A DNA stretch of 64,000 nucleotides, from the NCBI GenBank assembly GCA_950097015.1, contig CATNEN010000005.1, positions 2,278,501 through 2,342,500 of the forward strand, read 5' to 3'. The notes below the pieces were generated by a model. The model was not told the origin of the DNA and did no database searches. It worked only from the letters and a program-made list of their open reading frames with translations. Positions 36,092 to 47,250 of this stretch are shown one piece after another (positions within the stretch are counted from its first letter, which is position 1; the number at the start of each line of letters is the position of its first letter). The position numbers and the translations under genes are program-made. This DNA comes from Macrostomum hystrix (taxonomy: Eukaryota; Platyhelminthes; Macrostomidae).

Positions 36092-38749
36092 ATGACTCGC
36101 TTGTTTTCTTCATTGACGCACTATTTGCGAGACGGCGATCACGAGCGAGATGAGCCGACAACAATTAGCAGCGCTCAAGCTACTATTATTGAGACAACTG
36201 GCAACGCTAGACGAGACAGTTTGCCGAAAGGCATGACGGAGGAAGAGGTAAGGTTTAGATAGCTAACCATGATCTACATTTTTCACATCTGTTGGCATAA
36301 ATATCAAGTCACTAAAAATGCATCACTTAGCTAATTATAGAATGTATGATTCCCGTTTCATCCCTTTAAAAAACTCAGTGTCTCCTTGATTTCCCAAGTG
36401 GCTTACAGCATAATTTAGCGAAAAGTACAATTGTGAGGCTTGAGTTAAATGCCATCGCGTAATGAATTATTTGTCGTTTTTAAGGATTTGTAATGGGAAG
36501 AGAAAATAAGAGAAGATGGATCTGAAAAGAGGAGTGAGAGGAAGGGGAGAGGGATCTGAAAAGAGGAGTGAGAGGAAGGGGAGAGGGATCTGAAAAGAGG
36601 AGTGAGAGGAAGGGGAGAGGGATCTGAAAAGAGGAGTGAGAGAAAGGGGAGAGGGATCAGAATAGGGGAGTGAGAGGATGGGGAGAGGGATCTGAAAAGA
36701 GGAGTGAGAGGAAGGGGAGAGGGATCTGAAAAGAGGATTGAGAGGAAGGGGAGAGGGATCTGAAAAGAGGAGTGAGAGGAAGGGGAGAGGGATCAGAATA
36801 GGGGAGTGAGAGGAAGGGGAGAGGGATCAGAATAGGGGAGTGAGAGGAAGGGGAGAGGGATATGAATACGAGAGTAAGAGGAAGGGGAGAGTGATCTGAA
36901 AAGAGGAGTGAGAGGAAGGGGAGAGTGATCTGAATAGGGGAGTGAGAGGATGGGGAGAGGGATCTGAAAAGAGGAGTGAGAGGAAGGGGAGAGGGATCTG
37001 AAAAGAGGATTGAGAGGAAGGGGAGAGGGATCTGAAAAGAGGAGTGAGAGGAAGTGGAGAGGGATCTGAAAAGGGGACAGAGAGAAAGGGGAGAGGGATC
37101 TGAATAGGGAGGAGAGAGAGTGAGTGGAAAGACATCTGAAAATGGAGCAGAATAATTTAAATCAGTTGATTATTTAGTCCTTGCTACCTGTTCGCAATCC
37201 TTCTCTCTTCCTTGCCTCGCAGGTCTCGCGGCTGCTAGCTCAGCGACCAGCCCTACTAGACTCAGCCTGGGATCTCCTTCAAGATCCCAACTGGCAGTTG
37301 GCCGTTGAGAAAGGTTCAGTTCGAGTTTTATCCCAAAAGTCCAGGCACAGAGGCACAGGAAAGGCTTGGCGATTAGAGACGCTGGTTAATCTGCCGGCTG
37401 ATCGGATGTTTGAAGAGGTGATTTAGCCTGGATTTTTGTGATTTTTAACGGAATCCTATCGGATACAGGCAAATCAGTTTTTTTAATAGTTTGAACACAA
37501 TTTTTCTGATGAAAAGCCAGTTTACTAGAGTCGCTTAAATAAGATAAATAGTTAATTATCGCATCTTAACGGTATTGAATAAATTAACGAAAGTCGACAA
37601 GCTATCGGTAACTGAGAAGTTGACGAGTAAACGGTCCAAGTATATGATTTAACGAAATTTGACGAGTTAACGGAAGTTGACGAGTTAGCGGAAGTTGACT
37701 AATTAACGTAAGTCTGAAAAATTAACGGAAGTTGAATAATTAACGGAAGTTAGCTATTTAACGGAATTTGACGCGTTAGTGGAAGTTGTATATGCAGTCG
37801 ACAGTTTAGTCGCAGATATTGCGCGGCGCATCTGAAGGCTGTGTACGGCTGTTCAGTCCATGGACTGGGGGGACGCCGCACCCACCCTAAATGCTGGTAA
37901 CCATTTAACAGTTGGGTGAACTGAAGCAATGCAGACTTTTGCATGTGTCTTGCTAAAGGGCACAAATTATTCCAATGGAGTCGAGAATCGAATCCGTGAC
38001 CTTCAAGTCGCGAGTCCGACGCTCTAACCACTAGGCTACAGCCCCTTTACGTATATACAATCTTGAACTCAGTTTTTACCCATTTCAAATACTCAATTCG
38101 AAAGGTTTGGGATCGAGTTGACCAGCAGCCTTCGTGGAATCCCAACCTTGTCCTATCCGAGATTGTTGCTAGGCTCAGTCCGGACGCGACTATTTTGCAC
38201 AACGCCACCGCCGACACCGCAGGCGGCCTCATTAAAGCGCGCGACTTTGTCACTCTGTGCGTCAGAGAGCGACGCTCCGGCGTCCAGTTCACTGGTGGCG
38301 CGGCCATCGAGACTCCGCTGGTGCCGCCACTAACAAAAAAATTTGTGCGCGGCGAAAACTTCCCCGGCTGCATCGCCTGCCTGCCTGTGACGTCATACTC
38401 CTGCCAGCTGGTCTGGATCATGGACTCCGATATTAAGGTAATGTCTCCACTATCCTATTTGTATTTCTTCCAATTTTCTAGAGTCACTAGTCTTCAAAGT
38501 TGTATTGTAAAAGGGTTTCTGTCCTTATTTAATAATTACAGTGTTCTTCCAATCCAACAAAAGTGCGAACAGAACTTCCTACTTGTCCAATCAATTCAGG
38601 GCTGGATTCCAACCGGCATCATCGACTCTGCCATGGCCAGTGTGGTTGCCCAGCTAGGCCAGAGTATTCAACAATTGGCCAGCAAGATTGTTGTGAAAGA
38701 GAAGCGCACCATTTCCATAGCAGATGACGATCAGGCTTCAAGTAGTTGA
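36092..38749 (+). CDS. START-domain lipid-transfer protein, StAR/STARD3 type
   Basis: Four exons (36092-36247, 37223-37417, 38105-38437, 38600-38749), all phase 0, give 277 residues, close to the 285 of vertebrate StAR. Residues about 53-265 form a START domain, a hydrophobic pocket fold. In the StAR/STARD3 branch it carries cholesterol or related sterols between membranes. Signatures seen are LETLVNLPADRMFEEV, then WNPNL, then IKARDFVTLCVRERRSG, then FVRGENFPGC, and a final GWIPTGIIDSAMA, matching the C-terminal GW-P helix of the branch. The N-terminal 50 residues (MTRLFSSLTHYLRDG onward) show no MENTAL membrane domain and no clear mitochondrial presequence, so a soluble carrier is likely. 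An upstream exon cannot be excluded because an acceptor-like TTTTAG abuts the ATG. Introns 1 and 2 hold repeats. Intron 3 is 162 bp and open in frame. Confidence 0.88.
36520..37135. repeat. 34-bp purine-rich array in START intron 1
   Basis: About 18 copies of a 34-bp unit, core GGGGAGAGGGATCTGAAAAG. Some copies have the variant GATCAGAATAGGGG. Minus-strand Ser/Pro/Leu frames across it are artefacts. Confidence 0.95.
37570..37790. repeat. diverged 18-bp array in START intron 2
   Basis: Degenerate copies of TTAACGGAAGTTGACGAG, the same unit as at 33935-34225. It directly abuts the SINE at 37790. Confidence 0.8.
37790..38045 (-). repeat. tRNA-derived SINE copy (family B) in START intron 2
   Basis: The same order of segments as the SINE at 34786-35095: CAGTCCATGGACTGGGGGGA, GGGTGAACTGAAGCAATGCA, and a minus-strand tRNA-like head (TAGCCTAGTGGTTAGAGCGT). 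It ends about 60 bp before the exon 3 acceptor. Confidence 0.8.
38438..38599 (+). other. short in-frame intron of the START gene
   Basis: A 162-bp GT-AG intron (AAG|GTAATG to ATTCAG|GGC), an exact multiple of three with no stop in the gene's frame. Retention would insert 54 residues just before the C-terminal helix. The inserted sequence is hydrophobic and not START-like, so splicing is the expected form. Confidence 0.75.
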
Positions 38750-38916
38750 AATTGAAGCAGAAGATTGAAAAACGTACGAAAACTGTCATGTTTGTAGATT
38801 TTATCTGCTAGTTTTTTCATTTTAGATGGTACATTCGATGTACTTTCCAGATATTCAATATTAGGATTGAAAATTACAATTATTATTAATTAGAAGATGT
38901 TCTGACTGCTGGAATT

Positions 38917-38922
38917 AATAAA
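38917..38922 (+). promoter_or_regulatory. possible poly(A) signal of the START gene
   Basis: AATAAA about 170 bp downstream of the stop codon, in A+T-rich sequence. Confidence 0.4.
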
Positions 38923-39914
38923 TAATAATTATATTTTATGTCTTATAGTAAGACACTTAATACCAGCATTAGCTGGGATAGAACTTTTGGTAGGTGTCCA
39001 GTCCTTGCTCAATAGCTACGACCAACCTGGGTTATGTGCCATGTAGATAATTCTCTCTGCCTAGCTAGTGTACAATTTAATGTACATTTTGTCAAGGGCA
39101 ACTTATATTCAAATTGGGCTTTCGAAATTTGATTGGCTTCGGTTAGTCACGTGCTCGGGTTTCGTAAAGTTAGCATGTTCTAAAAATAGCATCAAAATGA
39201 GAATGAGCAATCATTGCTTGTAATTAGTGCGCATGTACGCTATAAATGTGCATATGAAAGTACACAACGGAAGTCCACCTTCCCAGCATGTACATCCTAA
39301 ATTGAAGAGATGTAAAGAAACATTAACTAAAACACGCCTATAACTTTATTAAAAATTGTCGCGCTTGCAGCATCCCCTCTGCCTTTCTCTTCGTCATTCA
39401 ATTTAGGAAATTGGACGAATTATTTTGTTGTTTTTGTTGCTCTTTTGTTCAGGAAATCATCCAACCCATTCGTTAGCATCAAAACTGTGTGTACCTGCAC
39501 TTTAATCATTCTTAGTTTGTAAAAATCCTTGCATCTGTATGTCTGTCCATTTTTTGTGCGCTTATTTGCGAACAAATATTATATTTTTAATTCTAAATTG
39601 TACTTTTAGCGTGAAAAGTCCTTTGTTAATGAGAAAAATTGGTTTATGATTCCGAATTTAACTGCACGGTAAATTTTTATTTAAATAACATTTTTAAATA
39701 GCATAATTGTTAAGGTTATATTGAAAAATCGATATAGTTTTATTGCTCCGTTTCGCTTAAGGTTGGTATTGGTATAAGTTCAGATTAATAAAAAGTACAT
39801 CTTTATGTCCGATTATTGTGTTATAAGCTGAAAACAGGAAAAATATTGGTTCTGCTTGTCTTTGTTTTTATAAAGGAGTTAAATATATTATTTGCTGTTT
39901 AGATGTTCAGAGAT
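38923..39914. other. A+T-rich spacer
   Basis: No gene, RNA or repeat recognised. Confidence 0.45.
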
Positions 39915-42900
39915 GAATTTGAGACATTCTCGAAATCTTATTCGGTGAAGTTATTAGATTCTTAAAATCTCATGCGGCAAAGTTAGATTCTCAAAAATCT
40001 CATGCGGAAAAGTTAGATTCTCAAAATCTCATCCGGTAAAGTTAGATTCTCAAAATCTCACGCGGTAAAGTTTGATTCTCAAAATCTCATGCGGCAAAGT
40101 TAGACTCAAAATCTCACGCGGTTAAGTTATTAGATACTTAAAGTCTCATCCGAGAAGGTTACTAGATTCTCAAAATCTCACGCCGTAAAGTTAGATTCTC
40201 AAAATCTCATCCGGTAAAGTTAGATTCTCAAAATCTCACGCGGTGAAGTCATTAGATACTTAAAATCTCATGCGAAAAGGTTCTAGATTCTCAAAATCTC
40301 ATGCGGCAAAGTTAGACTCTCGAAATCTCACGCGGTTAAGTTATTAGATACTTAAAGTCTCATCCGAGAAGGTTACTAGATTCTCAAAATTTCACGCGGT
40401 AAAGTTAGATTCTCAAAATCTCACGCGGTGAGGTTTTTGTATTCTCAAAATCTCACGCAGTGAAGTCATTAGATACTTAAAGTCTCATCCGAGAAGGTTA
40501 CTAGATTCTTAAAATCTCACGCGGTAAAGTTAGATTCTCAAAATCTCATCCGGTAAAGTTAGATTCTCAAAATCTCACGCGGTGAAGTCATTAGATACTT
40601 AAAATCTCATGCGAAAAGGTTCTAGATTCTCAAAATCTCACGCGGAAAAGTTAGATTCTCAAAATCTCACTCGGTAAAGTTAGATTCTCAAAATCTCACG
40701 CGGTAAAGTTAGACTCAAAATCTCACGCGGTTAAGTTATTAGATACTTAAAGTCTCATCCGAGAAGGTTACTAGATTCTCAGAATCTCACGCGGTTAAGT
40801 TATTAGATACTTAAAGTCTCATCCGAGAAGGTTACTAGATTCTCAGAATCTCACGCGGAAAAGTTAGATTCTCAAAATCTCATCCGGAAAAGTTAGATTC
40901 TCGAAATCTCACGCGGTTAAGTTAGATTCTCAAAATCTCACGCGGCAAAGTTAGGTTCTCAAAATCTCACACGGCAAAGTTAGGTTCTCAAAATCTCACA
41001 CGGCAAAGTTAGATTCTCACAATTTCATGCGGCAAAGTTAGATTCTCAAAATCTCACGCGGTTAAGTTATTAGATACTTAAAGTCTCATCCGAGAAGGTT
41101 ACTAGATTCTCAGAATCTCACGCGGAAAAGTTAGATTCTCAAAATCTCATCCGGTAAAGTTAGATTCTCGAAATCTCACGCGGTAAAGTTAGATTCTCAA
41201 AATCTCATCCGGTAAAGTTAGATTCTCGAAATCTCACGCGGTTAAGTTAGATTCTCAAAATCTCACGCGGCAAAGTTAGGTTCTCAAAATCTCACACGGC
41301 AAAGTTAGGTTCTCAAAATCTCACACGGCAAAGTTAGATTCTCACAATTTCATGCGGCAAAGTTAGATTCTCAAAATCTCACGCGGTTAAGTTATTAGAT
41401 ACTTAAAGTCTCATCCGAGAAGGGTACTAGATTCTCAGAATCTCACGCGGAAAAGTTAGATTCTCAAAATCTCATCCGGTAAAGTTAGATTCTCGAAATC
41501 TCACGCGGTTAAGTTAGATTCTCAAAATCTCACGCGGCAAAGTTAGGTTCTCAAAATCTCACACGGCAAAGTTAGGTTCTCAAAATCTCACACGGCAAAG
41601 TTAGATTCTCACAATTTCATGCGGCAAAGTTAGATTCTCAAAATCTCACGCGGTTAAGTTATTAGATACTTAAAGTCTCATCCGAGAAGGTTACTAGATT
41701 CTCAGAATCTCACGCGGAAAAGTTAGATTCTCAAAATCTCATCCGGTAAAGTTAGATTCTCGAAATCTCACGCGGTTAAGTTAGATTCTCAAAATCTCAC
41801 GCGGCAAAGTTAGGTTCTCAAAATCTCACACGGCAAAGTTAGGTTCTCAAAATCTCACACGGCAAAGTTAGATTCTCACAATTTCATGCGGCAAAGTTAG
41901 ATTCTCAAAATCTCACGCGGAAAAGTTAGATTCTCAAAATCTCACGCGGTAAAGTTGGATTCTCAAAATCTCACGCGGTAAAGTTAGACTCAAAATCTCA
42001 CGCGGTTAAGTTATTAGATACTTAAAGTCTCATCCGAGAAGGTTACTAGATTCTCAGAATCTCACGCGGTTAAGTTATTAGATACTTAAAGTCTCATCCG
42101 AGAAGGTTACTAGATTCTCAGAATCTCACGCGGAAAAGTTAGATTCTCAAAATCTCATCCGGAAAAGTTAGATTCTCGAAATCTCACGCGGTTAAGTTAG
42201 ATTCTCAAAATCTCACGCGGCAAAGTTAGGTTCTCAAAATCTCACACGGCAAAGTTAGGTTCTCAAAATCTCACACGGCAAAGTTAGATTCTCACAATTT
42301 CATGCGGCAAAGTTAGATTCTCAAAATCTCATGCGGTTAAGTTATTAGATACTTAAAGTCTCATCCGAGAAGGTTACTAGATTCTCGAAATCTCACGCGG
42401 TAAAGTTAGATTCTCAAAATCTCATCCGGTAAAGTTAGATTCTCGAAATCTCACGCGGTTAAGTTAGATTCTCAAAATCTCACGCGGCAAAGTTAGGTTC
42501 TCAAAATCTCACACGGCAAAGTTAGGTTCTCAAAATCTCGCACGGCAAAGTTAGATTCTCACAATTTCATGCGGCAAAGTTAGATTCTCAAAATCTCACG
42601 CGGTTAAGTTATTAGATACTTAAAGTCTCATCCGAGAAGGTTACTAGATTCTCAGAATCTCACGCGGAAAAGTTAGATTCTCAAAATCTCATCCGGTAAA
42701 GTTAGATTCTCGAAATCTCACGCGGTAAAGTTAGATTCTCAAAATCTCATCCGGCAAAGTTAGACTCTCAAAATCTCACGCAGTGAAGTCATTAGATACT
42801 TAAAATCTCATGCGAGAAGGTTCTAGATTCTCAAAATCTCACGCGGTAAAGTTAGATTCTCAAAATGTCACGCGGTAAAGTTAGATTCTCAAAATCTGAC

Positions 42901-42930
42901 GCGGTGAGGTTATATTAGATTCTCGAAATG
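39915..42930. repeat. 3-kb 29-bp satellite with higher-order repeats
   Basis: About 100 copies of a 29-bp unit, core TTAGATTCTCAAAATCTCAC then GCGGTAAAG. A distinctive longer variant (AGATACTTAAAGTCTCATCC) recurs at intervals, with exact 266-bp spacings such as 41396 to 41662 and 42348 to 42614. This shows a higher-order block of about nine units. Each unit has a short inverted repeat, AGATT and AATCT. Confidence 0.95.
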
Positions 42931-43312
42931 TCATGTCTTAGTGGAATTTACACCGTAGCTTTTCAATCTATTTTGTATTGTCAACTAAGCTATGAGTTTC
43001 GTGTCCACAACCTCATTAAAGTGCATTGTCTATGGTCAGATCGGCCAGGCGGCCCCGACCCCGCTGCAATCAGTTGGGCATACAGCAGATTAATGCTATA
43101 GTTGTGTATTTTATTCTAGCTTTGGCTTTAGCCACCAGATTGTTGTTATCAGAGATTAGAGAAAGCTAAATAGCTTCCGCGACACAGATTAATAGGACAT
43201 TTAGTTAAACTGTGTCGAGTGATGTAGTTTATTAAAGTTCGTTTCTAGACTTAACATTTGTTGTAAAACGTAGTTCAAAACAGAAGATAGAGATATCACG
43301 ATAGACGCAAGC
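42931..43312. other. 5' flank of the Gln/His-rich gene
   Basis: No coding frame. The likely promoter and 5' untranslated region lie here, but I see no clear TATA or initiator. Confidence 0.35.
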
Positions 43313-45453
43313 ATGGAAGAAACGATCGCTTATCAGCATCATCAGCAGCAGCAGCAGTCGTCTCAGACAGCAGCCGGTACAGTGGCATGTGCAGTTGACG
43401 CATCTTCATCTGCGTTGTCCGTCACAATGTCGACGACTAATACGGCAGCCGCCGCCGCCGCGGCACTTCCGACGTCGAACTGCTGCGACTGTCAGCTGTG
43501 CCAAGCTCGCGACCTCATGGCCTGGGCCCGTCAGGCTGCCCGCACCAGCGCCTTCTGTGCCAGCTACGCCGCGGTCATGCTGCCCACGCACCAGCCGCCG
43601 GCTGAAGGCCTGTATCCCATCCAGAATCCGTCCACAGCCGGCCTAGCTGCCGAGATTCAGCATCAGCATCATCCGCATCTGCATCATCCACAACAGCCGG
43701 CGCCACCACGGCCCCCACTGCCGCCGCAGCCGCAGCAGCCACCGCCGCCGCCGCAGCAGCTTCAGCAGCATCAGCATCATCAGCAGCAACATGAAATGTA
43801 TGACTACGTCTCGGTACCGAGACCAGGCTATCACCAGCAGCATCAGCAGCACAACCAGTACATGCAGCAGCACCAACAATGCGGCGATGACTGCAGCTCC
43901 GTTAGTCCAATCAGCCTTAGCGACCTTTCAGCCGGCTGCTGCCTGACTAGCCACCCAGTTACGTCAGTTGAGCCTGATTATCCAGCCGCATACATTTCTG
44001 ACGACGGCATCGCTCATCTGCGCCTTAACAAGCACATCGCATTGGAAGTATCCGACTCAGCCATTCGGATTATCAACAATAGGAATAATTCAGCGCTGGC
44101 TGTGAGCAGCGCCGCCACCATCGGTTCGCTGTATCACTACAATTGTCGAGGTTGGTTTGACACCGGAGCTCAACGTGTCATGCTGGCCTTCGATCGAGAC
44201 TGCGACCTGGTGCTGCGCGCACCGAATCGGCCCTTCGTGGTGCGCAAAGGTCGCGAATATTTCCGACTAACCCAAACGGGCATCAACTGCGCCAAGGAGG
44301 AGAACATCTACATCGCCCCGGAGGACCAGACACATCAGCGTTTGTTGCGGCGAAATACAGACGAACACTTTCAGCTGCTTGTGTCTGAAATGGTCAAAGG
44401 CTCGAAAGTCTGTCGCGACGCGAGCGGGGCGATTAATCGTGAGTTAATTAAAATATGATAGTAAATACTCAAATTGACACTAACGGACTGGGTATTATTT
44501 ATTAGAAAGTCCTAGACTGTACACTTGATTCTAAAAATAGAAACAGTGTATTTGACGTCATTAGAAATAAATATGACGTAGGTGTTTTTTTCAAAAATAG
44601 CAGCAATGTACTCAGTTATGTAAGCATTCTATTTAATTCAGATCAGACGATAAATTTCGGAACACTCGATTCTTCTCCACATGAAAAACTCTTTGTCGAA
44701 TTAAAATTTCAGTTGACCTTTGTTCGGTTCGCGCCGAACTGCAAGCCACGGGCGAGCTGCGGGTTTGGTGGACAGGACCGGATCGATTTGTGAACCAGAT
44801 GATTGTTTCACCTACTTCGGGCGCCTTCACACTGATCACAAATTCAATGGAGATTGTTAACACGCCAAAGTGCGAAGTGACTGTGAAATTCGGTTGCGTC
44901 TCCATTCTGTTAGGGTGAGATTAATTAAATACGCGAATTTTTTTTAGCTGTTTTTATTGGCTCATTATTTACTCTGATTGGCTCGCTCTGATTGGCTCGC
45001 TCTGATTGGCTCGCTCTGATTGGCTCGCTCTGATTGGCTCGCTCTGATTGGCTCATACTGTACCGGGGCTGCTCTGATTGGCTCATACTGTACCGGGGCT
45101 GCTCTGATTGGCTCATACTGTACCGGGGCTGCTCTTATTGGCTCATACTGTACCGGGGCTGCTCTGATTGGCTCATCCTGAGTTTCGTTGGCTTATCAAT
45201 TAGACTTAAAGCGTTATAAGTGCACGACTTATCCGTAGAAATTTAGTGTACGAATCCGATGCTCCTTAACTGAAAAAAGTGTTACGAAATTACTTTTTCC
45301 TAATTAAACAAGTGCAATAATTGTCCTTAGGCAGCGCCAATTGCACATGTCAAACGGTGTCAAAAACTGCACAAGAGATATCTATGCAGCGGACACTTTC
45401 GGTTGGGGCTGCTTTCCATCGGACTACTACGGCATGGCTGGCGCTTGCATCCA

Positions 45454-45499
<46 letters not shown>

Positions 45500-46177
45500 T
45501 CTGTTCAGATAGGCAAGCATCATCAGCAGCCGCAGCATCAGCCGCATCATTCATATCACTATCAGCATCAGCACCAGCAACAGGTAGTGGCTTGTTTTTT
45601 TTTAGTTCGCAAAATAGGCCGAGTTTTTCTACGATGTCAGACCACGGAGACCTTTGTTTCCCAGTTTTCCCAGCTGTGGCTGCCTCCCAGGAAATTAATT
45701 TTTGGGCGCAGCGGCGGAGAAAAGGCTTTGGGGGCTGTGTGCCTGTGTATCATATCCGTGGGCAAATTTTAGCACCTCAAATTCGGACTGAAAATACCCA
45801 GAACCACATCGCATCCCATTGTCAAGCAGCAGCATCGCTTCGACTATTCAACATTCGAGGACACAGAAGACGATGCTCCTGCTTGGTTCATTAGACAACA
45901 GCAGGCTAGAAGGAACGAACAGCAGCAGCAGCAGCAGCACTATCCGTACTATTATCAAAGACATCGCAGTGATAACCTCTCAGAGCACAATGCCAGTGAG
46001 TACAGCGCCAAAATGGCTTACTCGTCGAGTTCAGCAGCAGCGGCGGCATCAGCGGCTTCAGTGCCAGACTTGGCAGCATCAGATGACGGCAAGATGTTGG
46101 CTATGATGACAGCGACAACAACTACCGCTACGGAGACTTGCGACTCCACTGAAGAGGAGGATCTGTTTGGTTTGTAA
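43313..46177 (+). CDS. Gln/His-rich protein of about 640 aa with an unrecognised two-part domain
   Basis: Four predicted exons (43313-44438, 44713-44914, 45331-45583 and about 45830-46177) join with agreeing phases. The last acceptor lies in a CAGCAG run and could shift by one codon. Residues 1-210 are low-complexity: Ala, Gln, His and Pro runs around a Cys cluster (NCCDCQLCQARDLMAWARQA). Residues about 230-475 are ordered and beta-rich: GIAHLRLNKHIALEVSDS, CRGWFDTGAQRVMLAFD, RPFVVRKGREYFRLTQTG, then ELRVWWTGPDRFVNQMIVSP and CEVTVKFGCVSILL, then GVKNCTRDIYAADTFGWGC. A CAG-encoded poly-Gln follows, and the acidic C terminus ends EEEDLFGL. That this ordered part is split over three exons and rejoins cleanly supports a real gene. 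I do not recognise the domain. Poly-Gln and charged tails suggest a nuclear or RNA-associated protein, but this is inference. Confidence 0.75.
44945..45185. repeat. CCAAT-type (ATTGG) tandem repeat in intron 2
   Basis: Six 15-bp units (GCTCTGATTGGCTC type) followed by 27-bp units ending ATACTGTACCGGGG. In total 11 ATTGG boxes, the reverse of CCAAT, lie within about 230 bp of intron 2 of the Gln/His-rich gene. Small open frames on both strands are artefacts. Confidence 0.92.
45451..45499 (+). repeat. coding CAG repeat (poly-Gln)
   Basis: A run of CAG with one CAA near the start, encoding about 16 glutamines in exon 3 of the Gln/His-rich gene. Pure CAG runs are prone to length change. The same tract makes poly-Ala or poly-Ser in other frames, which explains several spurious frames. 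Confidence 0.9.
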
Positions 46178-46479
46178 AATAGATTTCTACAGCTAATCAA
46201 ACAACAAAGCATAGTCCAAGCTGAAAATTTTCTGGTATCGCAATTAGATCTTATGTCGAATCGATTCGTATAGCCTATTTTGTTCGATCTAAATGGCTAT
46301 TCTAGTGTGGTGAGTTTTGCCAGATTAACATCTTGAGTATCTATCTAATGCGCCATGTTTTTCTCAAGTGATATTGTGTACCGTTTATTGACTCATGAAC
46401 TTCATCAGTGAGAGATCGTTGATAGATATAAATCGATTGGCATCCCGTCAATGGGATTTCGTTAATCCTAATGCTAATC

Positions 46480-46805
46480 TTTATCTGTCACTGCTTCCAT
46501 CTTCATCTGTCACTCTTTTCATCTTCATCTGTCACTCCCACCGTCTTTATCTGTCACTCCTTCTATCTCCATCTGTCACTCCTTCTATCTCCATCTGTCA
46601 CTCTCTTTATCTTCATCTGTCACTCTCTCCATCTTCATCTGTCACTCACTCAACTCCGTCTTTATTTGTCACTCTCTCTATCTTCATCTGTCACTGCTTC
46701 CATCTTCATCTGTCAGTCTCTCCATCTTCAACTGTCACTCTCTCCATCTTCATCTGTCACTGCCTCCGTCTTTATCTGTCACTCCCTTTATCTCAATCTG
46801 TCACC
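46480..46805. repeat. 22-bp CATCTGTCACT array
   Basis: About 15 copies of a 22-bp unit, core TCCATCTTCATCTGTCACTC, with T/C substitutions, about 300 bp beyond the stop of the Gln/His-rich gene. Plus-strand Ser/Leu frames are artefacts. Confidence 0.93.
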
Positions 46806-47250
46806 CCACTTTGACTGCTACTCTGCCACTCACATAGCAAAGGTTCGCTTCTGAAATTTAAAGCAAATTCGAACGATACAGATCACTAGAGTCACACGAT
46901 AGACTAGTTTCCGCTGATGGAAAATATTAAAACAAATCAAAATGGTCCTCTGCTTACAGAAATTAGTATGCGAAGACTTTTGAAAAAAAGCGAATAAAAA
47001 GTTGCTTGCTGAGAGAATGGTCTCGTATTTTTCCCATTGTGCTCAATTTGGCTTTATCTTGGGCCGACTTCAGTTTCAAAATTTCTTATCTTCATTAGAA
47101 CACTGTGATTTGAATCTATTAGAAATACATGCAATCAAATATATTGACGTAAAATTCGTGGAAACATGATTATGCTTTATTATCAAAGTTCAAATTTTCA
47201 TATTTTTTCTATTCTATTTTTAGAGTATACTTTTCAGATAAATCTACTTG
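46806..47250. other. A+T-rich spacer
   Basis: Nothing recognised. Confidence 0.4.

Noticed and set aside
45350-45894. Poly-Leu and poly-Ala frames over the CAG run
   Set aside because: Other-frame shadows of the poly-Gln exon, whose frame is fixed by splice phase on both sides.
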